From Herbidospora daliensis (lineage in GTDB: Bacteria > Actinomycetota > Actinomycetes > Streptosporangiales > Streptosporangiaceae), in assembly GCF_001570585.1 (NCBI RefSeq), contig NZ_BBXF01000005.1, positions 992,001 to 1,056,000 on the forward strand: a stretch of DNA of 64,000 nucleotides. Direction: 5' to 3'. The translations under genes were made by a program, and so were the position numbers. The notes beneath the pieces are model-generated. The model was not told the DNA's origin. It worked only from the letters and a program-made list of their open reading frames with translations, and searched no databases. Numbering within the stretch: the stretch's first letter is position 1; each line of letters begins with the position of its first letter. Of this stretch, positions 1-9,461 are shown in pieces.

Positions 1-214
1 CGACGACGATCCGCACGGCCTCGGGGAGGTCTTCCCCGATCCGAGCCAGCGCCGACCAGGTGGCGAACGTCTGGGCGTTCCGCTTGTCCGGCCGGTTCAG
101 CGTGATCGTCGCGATCTCGCCGTCCACCTCGTAGCGCAGTCCGATCTCAGCGAGTTCGCTCGCCGAAATCTGCTCCGCTCTCCCCCTTGGTGTCGCTTCC
201 ACAGCGTCGTTCAC
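1..214 (-). CDS. Enoyl-CoA hydratase/isomerase family protein, N-terminal part (runs off the window)
   Basis: Only the first about 70 residues are present; the gene continues beyond base 1. The translation contains IATITLNRPDKRNA, the typical first beta-strand and CoA-binding segment of the crotonase superfamily, which hydrates or isomerises acyl-CoA thioesters. The catalytic region lies outside the window, so the exact reaction cannot be called. I chose the GTG at 214 because an SD-like GGAAGGGG lies about 9 nt upstream. An in-frame ATG at 271 would add 19 residues but has no good ribosome site. It lies downstream of, and on the same strand as, the small DNA-binding gene at 357-572. Confidence 0.75.
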   Translation of the reverse strand, partial: MNDAVEATPRGRAEQISASELAEIGLRYEVDGEIATITLNRPDKRNAQTFATWSALARIGEDLPEAVRIVV

Positions 215-356
215 AGCCCGCAACCCCTTCCTGGCGGTCACGCCCGAGCCTACCGAACCCTGTTCGGTCATCCGACCCGGGCCGGTCGGCTCGGGAGCGG
301 ACCGCTCTGGATCTGAGGTACACGAGCGGCTGCGGTCGCGCGTCGGCGAGGCGGAA

Positions 357-572
357 CTAGCGCTTGGTCTTGCCTCGGGTCGCCCCGCCGCGTCCCCGCA
401 GAGTCACGCCCGACTCGCTGAGGATGCGGTGGATGAATCCGTACGACCGGCCGGTGGAAGCGGCCAGGGCGCGGATGCTCTCACCCGCGGCATAGCGCTT
501 CTTGAGATCGCTGGCCAGTTTTTCACGGTCGGCCCCGGTCACCCGGGTGCCCTTCTTCAGAGTCTCGGCCAC
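357..572 (-). CDS. Small helix-turn-helix DNA-binding protein, Gbn-like nucleoid-associated protein
   Basis: A 71-residue basic protein with one helix-turn-helix (about residues 14-55, including SIRALAASTGRSYGFIHRIL) and a Gly/Arg/Lys-rich tail (RGRGGATRGKTKR). Such short single-HTH proteins are highly conserved in Actinobacteria. I recall the Streptomyces protein Gbn (SCO1839), which binds GATC sites and affects sporulation, as this type; that assignment is from memory and needs an alignment. The start is a GTG with an excellent SD (AGGAGGT, 5 nt spacing). Five GATC sites lie between 619 and 707 just upstream, so autoregulation is plausible. It follows the ABC-F gene on the same strand after a 114-nt gap. 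Confidence 0.85.
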   Translation of the reverse strand: MAETLKKGTRVTGADREKLASDLKKRYAAGESIRALAASTGRSYGFIHRILSESGVTLRGRGGATRGKTKR

Positions 573-618
573 GAGTACCTCCTGTAGTGCCAGACTTCCG
601 CAGCGTTACTCACGCCAT

Positions 619-686
619 GATCAGTCATTTCGGCTCGATCGGCTACCTACTCCCAGGGAAAAGATCCGTACCCGGTAAATTTATGA

Positions 687-707
<21 letters not shown>
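619..707. promoter_or_regulatory. Cluster of five GATC sites upstream of the Gbn-like gene
   Basis: GATC occurs at 619, 637, 663, 685 and 704, five times in 89 bp. The first four lie in or at the edge of the intergenic region and the last within the 3' end of the ABC-F gene. Random expectation in such GC-rich DNA is well under one. If the downstream protein is a GATC-binding Gbn orthologue, this could be its own control region. Confidence 0.4.
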
Positions 708-2285
<1,578 letters not shown>

Positions 2286-2404
2286 GATTGGGGGACACTC
2301 CCGCTGAGAAATGGCTTCAGGACCGTGGGCACACGGAAGTGATCAATCGGGAGTGCGCATGCGTCGATTGTATGGTGGCCCGGCCAAATCCCCGACTTCC
2401 GAAG

Positions 2405-3127
2405 CTAGGCCGGGTCGACGACCCTGATCCTGACCGCCCGGAACTCCTCGGGCGTCTTCTCCAGCACCGCCAGCCGGGGGTCGGGGACGGTGAGGAACGG
2501 GCCGGTCTCCAGGGCGAACAGCGGCGCCAGGCGGCGGTCGCCGCGCAGCTCGTCGATGGCCTTGCGGTCTCCCCCGACGACGAACCCGGCCAGCCCCTCA
2601 CCCGCCGGCGGCAGCAGCACCCGGGCGGCCACGTCGGCGGCGGCCCCCAGCGCCTCGTCGGCCTGTTTCTCCCGGCGGCGGGCGAACCGCTGCTGCGACC
2701 ACCCTCCGGCCGCGCTCCGGCCGTGGACGAGCCGGGAGCCCACCTTGGAGACGAGGAGCCGGTCGCCCTCGAAGACCCCGGCCGCGTATCCCCCGAGACG
2801 TACGAGGAGGACCGCGACCCGGCGGTCACGGGAGACGTGGGAGATCAGCGCGGCGGCGAGCGGCCCTCCCGGTCCGTCGTCACGGCCCGCATCAGGCGTC
2901 GCCGGCTTCTCCGGCGGCGGCGGGGAGGCCGCGCACTCCAGCGGGCCGAACGGGACGTGGCACTCGGCCACCGCGCCGTCGGGGGCCGTGAGGACGACCA
3001 GGTCGGGGCCGCCCTCTTCGGACGGCGGGCCGCCGTGGCGGGCGGCGAAGTTGGCGAGCCAGCGGGGCAGCCGGGACGGGGGGATCGACACCCACCGTCC
3101 GCCCCCGGCGGCCGGGCGTGCGCTCAT
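2405..3127 (-). CDS. acVLRF1 family peptidyl-tRNA hydrolase
   Basis: A 240-residue protein of the actinobacterial VLRF1 group, relatives of eukaryotic Vms1/ANKZF1, which cleave stalled peptidyl-tRNA on the large ribosomal subunit. The diagnostic segment is VHGRSAAGGWSQQRFARR near residue 140, including the GGxSQ-type loop; in this family the loop glutamine acts like the GGQ of release factors. A Pro-rich low-complexity stretch (about 67-90) interrupts the N-terminal part. The upstream region carries TACTCT 8 nt before the ATG and no SD, suggesting a leaderless transcript. An ABC-F ATPase lies 119 nt downstream on the same strand, which suggests a shared role in ribosome rescue. Confidence 0.85.
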   Translation of the reverse strand: MSARPAAGGGRWVSIPPSRLPRWLANFAARHGGPPSEEGGPDLVVLTAPDGAVAECHVPFGPLECAASPPPPEKPATPDAGRDDGPGGPLAAALISHVSRDRRVAVLLVRLGGYAAGVFEGDRLLVSKVGSRLVHGRSAAGGWSQQRFARRREKQADEALGAAADVAARVLLPPAGEGLAGFVVGGDRKAIDELRGDRRLAPLFALETGPFLTVPDPRLAVLEKTPEEFRAVRIRVVDPA

Positions 3128-3135
3128 GGCTGCCC

Positions 3136-3141
3136 AGAGTA
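3136..3141 (-). promoter_or_regulatory. Probable -10 box of acVLRF1 (leaderless)
   Basis: TACTCT on the minus strand (TANNNT) ends 8 nt before the ATG at 3127, and no SD is present. This spacing places the transcription start at or next to the A of the start codon. I saw no clear -35. Confidence 0.4.
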
Positions 3142-3260
3142 GCGGCTGGGCCCCGGGCGGGCGCGCATGGTTGTCGATAGGGGGAAATGTGGGTGAACTT
3201 CACATCACCGACCTCAATACCCGCAGGCAGCCGCACCAGAATCGTCGTGTGTCGGTTCCC

Positions 3261-4490
3261 ATGCCCTATCCGGCGCCGGTCGCCGCATCACCCGGTGAGC
3301 AGTCCTCGACGACCGGCCCGTTCACCGTGTCGGGGTACGTGCCGGCGTGGGCCGCCGCGCCCTCGACCCCCATGGGCGGCCCGCCGAGCGCCTTCGGCCC
3401 CGTCGCCAGCTTCACCCCCGTGGTCGACCTCGACACCGGCGGCGTGATCGCCATACAGGTCAACACGAGCACGCCCGCCGCCGAGCGGGCCGACGTCGGC
3501 GGCACGGTCGCGGGCGTCCGCGCCGCCGCCGAGCAGGACGCGCGGCTCCCCCTCGTGCTGCCCATCCCCCTCGCCTGCGTCACCGCGGGCTCGGCCGGGC
3601 TGGCCCCGCTGCACGAGGCGATGCGGCTGGCCGGACGGCGGCCCCGCGAGATCATCCTGACGATCGAAGGCGACCTCGACCCGGGCGACCGCTCCCGGCT
3701 GCTGGCCGGGATCGACGGGCTGCGCGCGGCCGGTTACCTGATCGCCTTCGGCGGGGCCGGGGTCCGCAACATCCCCCTCGACGTCATGGCCGACGCCTCC
3801 CCCTACGTGATCCTGATCTCCCCCGAGCTGGTGGAGCGCGCCCCCCGGGACGCCCGCCGGGCGGCCGTCGCCGAGGCGCTGGTCACGGTGGCCAAGGGCG
3901 TCGCGGCGCACATCCTCGCGCCGGGCGTGCAGGACGAGATCCAGCTCGCGGCGGTGCGGGCGTGGGGGGTCAGGCTGGCCACCGGCCCGCTGCTGGCGCC
4001 CGGCGACTGGCGGCCGGCCGACGGGCGGGTGCACGTGCCGGTCCCGGCGACCGAGACCTCGCCGAACCTGGCCCAGCTGCTCGGGCCGAGGGTGCAGGAG
4101 TTCCTGATGCCGGCGGTGACGCTGCCGATCACGGCGACCTCCGAGGACGTCGTCCAGGCGTTCGGCAACGAGGCGTCGATCACGAGCGTGATCCTGGTCG
4201 ACGAGTACCAGCGGCCGCAGTCGATGGTCGACCGCAGCCGGTTCCTGCTCTACATGGCGGGGGCCTACGGCCACGCCCTGCACGCCAAGAAGCCCGCCCA
4301 CCGGATCGCCGACAGCGCCCGGCTGGTGCCCAAGACGACGCCGGCGATAGCGGCCATGCAGGTCGCCGGGCAGGACGCCAAGCGCGTCTACGACGACCTC
4401 GTGGTCGTCGACGAGGTGGGCCGCTGCCTGGGCACCGTCCACGTCAGCGACCTCATCAGGCACGTCGCCAACCGGCCGGCCCCCAAGTAG
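3261..4490 (+). CDS. Degenerate EAL domain plus CBS-pair protein
   Basis: About 409 residues. The first half aligns with the EAL phosphodiesterase fold (FTPVVDLDTGGVI, then LTIEGDL, FGGAG, ILAPGV and a GP motif), but every catalytic signature is altered: EAL reads IQV, DDFGTG reads FGGAG, and the KID metal motif reads LIS. It should not hydrolyse c-di-GMP and may instead sense a ligand. The C-terminal roughly 130 residues look like a CBS pair (DEYQRP...DRSRFL and VVDEVGRCLGTVHVSDLI), which often binds adenosyl nucleotides. The start is uncertain: ATG 3261, GTG 3249 and GTG 3189 are in frame and none has a good SD. It is divergent from acVLRF1 and convergent with hisG. Confidence 0.8.
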   Translation: MPYPAPVAASPGEQSSTTGPFTVSGYVPAWAAAPSTPMGGPPSAFGPVASFTPVVDLDTGGVIAIQVNTSTPAAERADVGGTVAGVRAAAEQDARLPLVLPIPLACVTAGSAGLAPLHEAMRLAGRRPREIILTIEGDLDPGDRSRLLAGIDGLRAAGYLIAFGGAGVRNIPLDVMADASPYVILISPELVERAPRDARRAAVAEALVTVAKGVAAHILAPGVQDEIQLAAVRAWGVRLATGPLLAPGDWRPADGRVHVPVPATETSPNLAQLLGPRVQEFLMPAVTLPITATSEDVVQAFGNEASITSVILVDEYQRPQSMVDRSRFLLYMAGAYGHALHAKKPAHRIADSARLVPKTTPAIAAMQVAGQDAKRVYDDLVVVDEVGRCLGTVHVSDLIRHVANRPAPK

Positions 4491-4511
4491 CGGGACCGGC
4501 CGGGCGGCCGC

Positions 4512-5357
4512 CTAGAGGCGGCAGGCGTAGATGTCGGTGATCAGGATCGCCTTGGCGCCGAGGTCCCACAGCCGGTCCATGACCTGCTGGTGGCCCTTGC
4601 GGCGGATCATCGCGCGGACCGCCACCCAGCCCTCGCGGTGCAGCGGCGAGACCGTCGGCCCCTCCATGCCCGGGGTGACCTCGATGGCCTCGTCGATGCG
4701 CTCGACCCGGATGTCGTAGTCGATCATCACGTAGTCGCGTGCCGCCAGCACGCCCTGCAGGCGGCGGATGAGCTGCTGGAAGCCGTTGTTCTCGGGCGCC
4801 CCGACCTGCTTGATCAGGATCGCCTCGGACGTGGTGATCGGGTCGCCGAACACCTCGAGCCCGACGTTGCGCAGGGTGGTGCCGGTCTCCACGACGTCGG
4901 CGACGGCGTCGGCCACGCCGAGCCGGATCGCCGTCTCGACCGCGCCGTCGAGCTTGATGACGCGGGCGTCGACGTTCTGCTCCTCCAGGTAGTTCGTCAG
5001 CAGACCGGCGTACGCGGTCGCGACCCGCTTGCCGTTGAGGTCCTTGACGTTGGAGAAGGCGCCGGGAGCCGCGGCGAAGCGGAAGGTCGACCGGCCGAAG
5101 CCGAGCGGCACCACCTCGTCGGCCGGGGCCCCGGAGTCGATCAGCATGTCGCGGCCGGTGATCCCGGCGTCGAGGGTGCCCTCGCCGACGTAGACCGCGA
5201 TGTCACGGGGACGGAGGAAGAACAACTCGCAGGAGTTCTCCGGGTCGACGACCACGAGCTCCTTGCTGTCCTTTCGGGGGCGGTAACCCGCCTCTTTCAG
5301 GATGACCTGGGCGGCCTCGGACAACACGCCCTTGTTCGGTACGGCAAGGCGAAGCAT
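4512..5357 (-). CDS. hisG: ATP phosphoribosyltransferase HisG (long form)
   Basis: Catalyses the first step of histidine biosynthesis, joining ATP and PRPP to give phosphoribosyl-ATP. At 281 residues it is the long, HisZ-independent form: a periplasmic-binding-like catalytic core with MLRLAVPNKGVLSEAA at the start, a PRPP-binding stretch containing VETGTTLRN, and a C-terminal ACT-like regulatory domain for histidine feedback (from about 210). The start at ATG 5357 matches the usual N-terminus; an upstream in-frame start would add unrelated sequence. It follows hisE by 59 nt on the same strand, so the two are probably co-transcribed. Confidence 0.97.
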   Translation of the reverse strand: MLRLAVPNKGVLSEAAQVILKEAGYRPRKDSKELVVVDPENSCELFFLRPRDIAVYVGEGTLDAGITGRDMLIDSGAPADEVVPLGFGRSTFRFAAAPGAFSNVKDLNGKRVATAYAGLLTNYLEEQNVDARVIKLDGAVETAIRLGVADAVADVVETGTTLRNVGLEVFGDPITTSEAILIKQVGAPENNGFQQLIRRLQGVLAARDYVMIDYDIRVERIDEAIEVTPGMEGPTVSPLHREGWVAVRAMIRRKGHQQVMDRLWDLGAKAILITDIYACRL

Positions 5358-5416
5358 TGTTGGAACCTTTCGGGATGGCCTCTGAGTCGAGCGAGGTCCG
5401 GGCACCCGGGGGTGCC

Positions 5417-5680
5417 CTAAAGATGCTTGTAGACCTCGTCGAGCCCGATCCCGCGGGCCAGCATGAGCACCTGGAGGTGGTAGAGCAGCTGCGAGATCTC
5501 CTCGGCGGTCCGGTCGGTGGATTCGTATTCCGCCGCCATCCAGACCTCGGCGGCCTCCTCGACGATCTTCTTGCCGATCGAGTGGACCCCGGCGTCGAGC
5601 GCCTTCACGGTCCCCGACCCTTCGGGACGGGTGCGGGCCTTCTCGGACAGCACGTCGTAGAGCTCATCGAACGTCGTCAC
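5417..5680 (-). CDS. hisE: Phosphoribosyl-ATP pyrophosphatase HisE
   Basis: An 87-residue all-alpha NTP-pyrophosphohydrolase (MazG-like fold) that converts phosphoribosyl-ATP to phosphoribosyl-AMP, the second histidine step. The metal-binding segment is visible as [14 protein letters not shown] with a later [14 protein letters not shown] helix. The GTG at 5680 gives the family's normal length. No SD precedes it, but TAGGCT lies 7 nt upstream, so the message is probably leaderless. hisG follows directly. The remaining his genes are not in the window. Confidence 0.95.
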   Translation of the reverse strand: MTTFDELYDVLSEKARTRPEGSGTVKALDAGVHSIGKKIVEEAAEVWMAAEYESTDRTAEEISQLLYHLQVLMLARGIGLDEVYKHL

Positions 5681-5687
5681 TCGCCCA

Positions 5688-5693
5688 AGCCTA
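5688..5693 (-). promoter_or_regulatory. Probable -10 box of hisE-hisG (leaderless)
   Basis: Minus-strand TAGGCT, then 7 nt, then the GTG start of hisE. This spacing puts the transcription start on the start codon. Confidence 0.5.
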
Positions 5694-5842
5694 ATGGCGT
5701 CACCGCCCGGATCACGGCAGCGTCCACTGAGCGAGACCGTGTCGCCCCCGGGTCGCCCCCGGGCCACTCCACCGGGCCGAACGCCGGTCAGTGGCGCTCG
5801 GCTTCGCGGCCCGGGACCGCTTCCATCGAAGGCGTGGGAAAG

Positions 5843-7192
5843 TCACGCCGAGAGGGTGCGGACCATGATCCGCAGGGCCCGGCGCAGCGCCGGCTCCTCG
5901 AGGTGCCCGAAACCGAACACGACGCCGTTCCCGGCCCGGCCGGCCGGGTGGTGGAAGGCCGCCAGGGGGGCCACCCTGACGCCGCGCGCCCGCAGCTGCT
6001 CGGCCAGCGCCGGGGCCGGCAGCGCCCGGGGCAGCAGCAGGGTCGCGGTGGTGCCGGTCTCCGCGCCGATCACGCGGGTGTCGCGCCGGACCCCGGCCAG
6101 CGCCTGGCGGACCAGCGTCCGGCGCCGGGCGAAGATCGCCGACAACCGGTCGACCCGCCGGGTGACCGCGCCCGAGGCCAACAGGTCGGCGGCGGCCCGC
6201 TGGCAGGTCTCCGGCACCGCGCAGGCCCGCTCGCGCACCCGGTCGGCCAGGTGGCGCGGCACGACCAGGTAGGCCAGCCGCATCCCCGGCGTCAGCAGCT
6301 CGCGGAACGACCCCAGCATGATCGTGGTGGCCGGGTCGCCGAGGGCCAGCAGCGACGGGCAGGGGTTCAGGCCCGCGTGGAACAGCCCGTCGAAGGCCGG
6401 TTCGATCAGGTACGTCCCCCTGTCGGCCGCCCACGCCGCCAGCGCCCGCCGGTGCTCGGTCGGCAGCCGGTAGCCCAGGGGCTCGTTGCGGTCGGGCGTG
6501 AGCACCAGAGCGTCCACACCGGCCGGAACCTGCGGCCCGGTGGAACTGACCGGGACGGGCACCAGGTGCCCCGTGTGGCCCTTCAGGGCCTCCCTGAGGC
6601 GGGGCAGCGCCGGGTCCTCGATCCCGACGACCGGGCGGCCCTCGGGAATCGCGAGCTGGAGCGCCGTCTCGCAGCCGGTGGTGACCACGATCTCGTGCCG
6701 GTCGAGCACCAGCCCCCGGGTGTCGCGCAGGTGGGCGGCGATGGCCGCGCGCAGCTCCGGCAGCCCGCCGGGCGGCGGCTCGGCGGCGCTGGGCACGCGG
6801 TGGCTGGCCCGCCGCCAGGCCGCCCGCCACTCGGCCAGCGGGAAGGCGTCGGCGGTCGGCTGGTCGGGCCGCATGTCGACCACGTTCGGCCGGGCGGGCG
6901 GCCGCATCGGCGCCCGCTCCGCCTGCCGCGCCCGCGCGGCGACGTAGGTGCCCGACCCGTGGCGGCTGGTGACGTACCCCTCGGAATGCAGGATCTGGTA
7001 CGCCGTCAGCGCAACCCCCCGCGAGATCTTCAGCGCCACGGCCATCGTCCGCGTGGACGGCATGCGGATCCCCGCCGCGAGCTGCCCCGAGTCGATGGCC
7101 TGGCGGAGCTGTCCGGCGAGCTGGTCGGGCAGCGGTTCGGCGGCGCCGCGGCCAAGATGGATCGGCACGCGGAGCCCTTGTGGGTTGCGCAT
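5843..7192 (-). CDS. MocR/PdxR-type GntR-aminotransferase regulator lacking the PLP lysine
   Basis: A 449-residue fusion of an N-terminal GntR winged helix (about 15-85, with MPSTRTMAVALKISRGVAL and HGSGTYV) and a fold-type-I aminotransferase domain (about 105-445). In MocR proteins the aminotransferase half binds PLP through a lysine in a G-S/T-F-S-K motif. Here the motif reads GSFRELLTPGMRL (294-306), so the lysine position is Glu298, and the usual DDYD pyridine-binding motif reads IEPAFDG. PLP binding by the normal route is therefore unlikely and another effector may be used. A short palindrome (7243-7257) lies upstream. It is transcribed toward hisE. Confidence 0.88.
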   Translation of the reverse strand: MRNPQGLRVPIHLGRGAAEPLPDQLAGQLRQAIDSGQLAAGIRMPSTRTMAVALKISRGVALTAYQILHSEGYVTSRHGSGTYVAARARQAERAPMRPPARPNVVDMRPDQPTADAFPLAEWRAAWRRASHRVPSAAEPPPGGLPELRAAIAAHLRDTRGLVLDRHEIVVTTGCETALQLAIPEGRPVVGIEDPALPRLREALKGHTGHLVPVPVSSTGPQVPAGVDALVLTPDRNEPLGYRLPTEHRRALAAWAADRGTYLIEPAFDGLFHAGLNPCPSLLALGDPATTIMLGSFRELLTPGMRLAYLVVPRHLADRVRERACAVPETCQRAAADLLASGAVTRRVDRLSAIFARRRTLVRQALAGVRRDTRVIGAETGTTATLLLPRALPAPALAEQLRARGVRVAPLAAFHHPAGRAGNGVVFGFGHLEEPALRRALRIMVRTLSA

Positions 7193-7242
7193 GGTTCATG
7201 TCCCCGTCGTTTCGGCGAATCTCTGACACCTACGGCGGGACA

Positions 7243-7257
7243 CCGATGTTCCATCGG
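7243..7257. promoter_or_regulatory. Inverted repeat upstream of the MocR-like gene
   Basis: CCGATG-TTC-CATCGG, 6-bp arms with a 3-nt centre, 51-65 bp before the start codon. It could be the operator of the MocR-like gene itself. The same CATCGG/CCGATG half-sites recur upstream of the GH95 gene. Confidence 0.3.
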
Positions 7258-7280
7258 AGGGAACGGGGCCGGGAAAAGGG

Positions 7281-7316
7281 AAAACGCCGGTCCCCCGATG
7301 GGGAACCGGCGTTTTT
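7281..7316 (-). terminator. Intrinsic terminator of the DEAD-box helicase gene
   Basis: AAAACGCCGGTCCCC / GGGGAACCGGCGTTTTT forms a long stem around a GATG-type loop, with T-runs on both strands. It begins 10 nt after the helicase stop codon and separates it from the MocR-like gene. Confidence 0.85.
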
Positions 7317-7325
7317 CATCGCCGG

Positions 7326-9152
7326 CTAGCGGCCGTTGAACCGGCCACCCGGACGGCCCTGGCGGAAGCCGCCGCCGCTGCCCGACCGGCCGCGGAAGCC
7401 GCCGCGGGCGCGGTCGTCGCCGAAGGTGCGGGGCTCGCCGCCGCGGTCGTCGCGGACGGGCCGCTCACGGTCGTTGTTGTACGCCCGCGGCGCGCGGTCG
7501 TCACGGAAGTGACCCCGGGCCGGAGCGGGCGCCGACGCGTCGCGGCGCGGCCGGTCGTCGCCCTGGAAACGGGGACGGTCGTCGCGGTGCCGCGGCCGGT
7601 CGTCGTTGTAGCGCGGACGCTCGCCCTCACGGCGCGGCCGGTCGTCGCCGCCCTGGAAACGCGGCCGGTCGTCGTTCTGGAAACGCGGCCGGTCGTCGCC
7701 CTCGCGGCGCGGACGGTCGTCGTGCGCGAAGCGCGGCGGACGCTGGCCGAAGTCGCGGCGCGGCCGCTCGTCGCCCTCACGGCGCGGACGGTCGTCGCCG
7801 AAGTCGCGGCGGGGACGGTCGTCGTCGTAGCGGCGACGGCCCTCGAAACGCTTGCGGCCACCCGACGGACGCTCGTCGCGGCCGCCCGAGCGCGGGCGCA
7901 GCGGCTTGCGGATGTCGGGCTCCCACACCGGGATCGACTCGCCGGAGGGCTCGCGCGCCCCGGCGATGTCGGCCAGCACGGGCGCGCCCGGCACGGCGCG
8001 GTGCCGCGAGGGCGAGATGCCGGCCCGGCGCGCCATGGAGTCGGTCGAGCGGCGCTCGTTCGGCATGACGAGGGTCAGCACGCTGCCCTTCTCGCCGGCG
8101 CGGGCGGTGCGGCCGCCGCGGTGCAGGTAGCTCTTGTGGTCGGCCGGCGGGTCGACGTGCAGCACGAGCGACACGTCGTCGACGTGGATGCCGCGCGCGG
8201 CGACGTCGGTGCAGACGAGCACCTTGATGCCGCCCTCGCGGAACTCGCCGAGGATGCGGGTGCGCTGGTTCTGCCGCTTGCCGCCGTGCAGGCCGCCGGC
8301 CTGGACGCCGACGCGGGCCAGCTGCTTCACGACGCGGTCGACGCCGTGCTGGGTGCGCACGAACAGGATGGTGCGGCCCTCGCGGTTGGCGATCTCGGCG
8401 GTGACGGCCGGCTTGTCCTGCCAGGACACCTGCACCAGGTGGTGCTCCATCGTCTCGACCGGCGAGGTGGCCGGGGCGAGCGAGTGGGTGATCGGGTCGA
8501 CGAGGAAGCGCTTGACCAGCTGGTCGACGTCGCCGTCGAGGGTGGCCGAGAACAGCAGCCGCTGGCCGTGCACCGGGGTCTGGTCGAGCAGCGCGCTGAC
8601 GACCGGGAAGAAGCCCAGGTCGCACATGTGGTCGGCCTCGTCGAGGATGCTGATCTCGACGTCCTCGAGCGAGCACTCGCCCTGCTCGATGAGGTCGGTG
8701 AGACGGCCCGGCGTGGCGACGATCACCTCGACGCCGCGGCGCAGCGCCTCGATCTGCCGGCCCATCGACATGCCGCCGACGACGGTCTTCATCCGCAGCG
8801 ACAGGCCCCGGCCGAGCGGCTCAAGGGCGTCGTTCACCTGGAGCGCCAGCTCACGGGTGGGGACGAGGATGATGGCGCGCGGGCGCTTGGGCAGCGCGCG
8901 CTCGCCGGAGATGCGGGCCATCATCGGCAGCCCGAACGCGAGCGTCTTGCCGGAGCCGGTCTGGCCCCGGCCGAGCACGTCGTGGCCGGTCAGGATGTCG
9001 GGGATGCAGGCTTCCTGGATGGGGAACGGCGAATCGATGCCCTGACGGGCGAGCCCGGTGACCAGCGGTCGCGGCAGCCCCAGCGCGGCAAAACCGTTCA
9101 CGGTCTCGTCGGCGGACTCGGTCGCGGACATGGTCGGGTCGAGCATGGTCAC
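7326..9152 (-). CDS. DEAD-box ATP-dependent RNA helicase with Arg/Asp-rich tail
   Basis: About 608 residues. RecA-like domain 1 has the Q-motif FPIQ, motif I GQTGSGKT (63-70), PTREL (98), DEAD (171-174) and SAT (202). Domain 2 ends in HRGGRTARAG. Residues about 420-608 are disordered and charged, built on about nine DDRPR-type repeats and ending in RGG-like runs, which suits RNA binding or condensate formation in cold-shock and ribosome-assembly helicases. GTG 9152 was chosen because GAAAGG lies 9 nt before it; ATG 9146 is two codons downstream. It follows the suf operon after a 305-nt gap and ends at a strong terminator. Confidence 0.95.
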   Translation of the reverse strand: MTMLDPTMSATESADETVNGFAALGLPRPLVTGLARQGIDSPFPIQEACIPDILTGHDVLGRGQTGSGKTLAFGLPMMARISGERALPKRPRAIILVPTRELALQVNDALEPLGRGLSLRMKTVVGGMSMGRQIEALRRGVEVIVATPGRLTDLIEQGECSLEDVEISILDEADHMCDLGFFPVVSALLDQTPVHGQRLLFSATLDGDVDQLVKRFLVDPITHSLAPATSPVETMEHHLVQVSWQDKPAVTAEIANREGRTILFVRTQHGVDRVVKQLARVGVQAGGLHGGKRQNQRTRILGEFREGGIKVLVCTDVAARGIHVDDVSLVLHVDPPADHKSYLHRGGRTARAGEKGSVLTLVMPNERRSTDSMARRAGISPSRHRAVPGAPVLADIAGAREPSGESIPVWEPDIRKPLRPRSGGRDERPSGGRKRFEGRRRYDDDRPRRDFGDDRPRREGDERPRRDFGQRPPRFAHDDRPRREGDDRPRFQNDDRPRFQGGDDRPRREGERPRYNDDRPRHRDDRPRFQGDDRPRRDASAPAPARGHFRDDRAPRAYNNDRERPVRDDRGGEPRTFGDDRARGGFRGRSGSGGGFRQGRPGGRFNGR

Positions 9153-9457
9153 GTGGTCGTGCCTTTCGGTGAGAGGGACGTGCCGCAGCACGCAGGCGCG
9201 TCTCTTCTGCGAAAGGACGAGCCAGGTTAAACCGGGGCGGCAATCCGCCGCATCGGGGGAGGGCACCCCTTCCAAAGGTGCCGAGTGCCAGCTCTGCGCA
9301 CCGCCCGATAAACGCGCCGATCTCATGGTGGCGCGAGAAACTGCATAGCAGTGTGCAGTCGCCGCGGTTCACAGTCGCGGCAAACGGCCGCCCGCTTTCA
9401 AAGCGGACGGCCTTTGAAGTCAACCCTCGTATCTTACACCGTGATTCCCATTGGGAA
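9153..9457. other. 305-nt intergenic region between sufT and the helicase gene
   Basis: No credible gene. On the minus strand it holds a palindrome at the sufT stop (9441-9461), a terminator-like hairpin (9383-9415), and a further GCCGCG/CGCGGC stem (9361-9381). The remainder must contain the helicase promoter and a leader of unknown length. A structured leader would suit a cold-responsive helicase, but that is inference. Confidence 0.5.
9383..9415 (-). terminator. Terminator-like hairpin downstream of the suf operon
   Basis: GGCCGCCCGCTTT / AAAGCGGACGGCC pair with one mismatch and a very short loop. The T-run is weak, so this may be a Rho-assisted or non-canonical terminator. Confidence 0.55.
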
Positions 9458-9461
9458 TCAC
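9441..9461. repeat. Perfect 10-bp-arm palindrome over the sufT stop codon
   Basis: GTGATTCCCA-T-TGGGAATCAC, fully symmetrical around one base. It covers the TGA of sufT (9458-9460). It may form a 3'-end hairpin or be a protein-binding site. Confidence 0.6.

Noticed and set aside
2490-4490. 666-residue start for the EAL-CBS gene
   Set aside because: The first about 250 residues run antisense to acVLRF1 and are low-complexity; the domain starts near 3261.
5712-7229. 505-residue frame overlapping the MocR-like gene
   Set aside because: It is a shadow frame; only the 449-residue frame shows the GntR and aminotransferase folds.
7490-7850. Possible CRISPR-like array from the repeated GGTCGTCG units
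   Set aside because: Spacing is irregular and the repeats encode DDRPR units within the helicase tail; no spacers or cas genes.
7509-9230. 573-residue plus-strand frame opposite the helicase
   Set aside because: Antisense Val/Ala/Leu-rich frame created by codon bias of the real gene.
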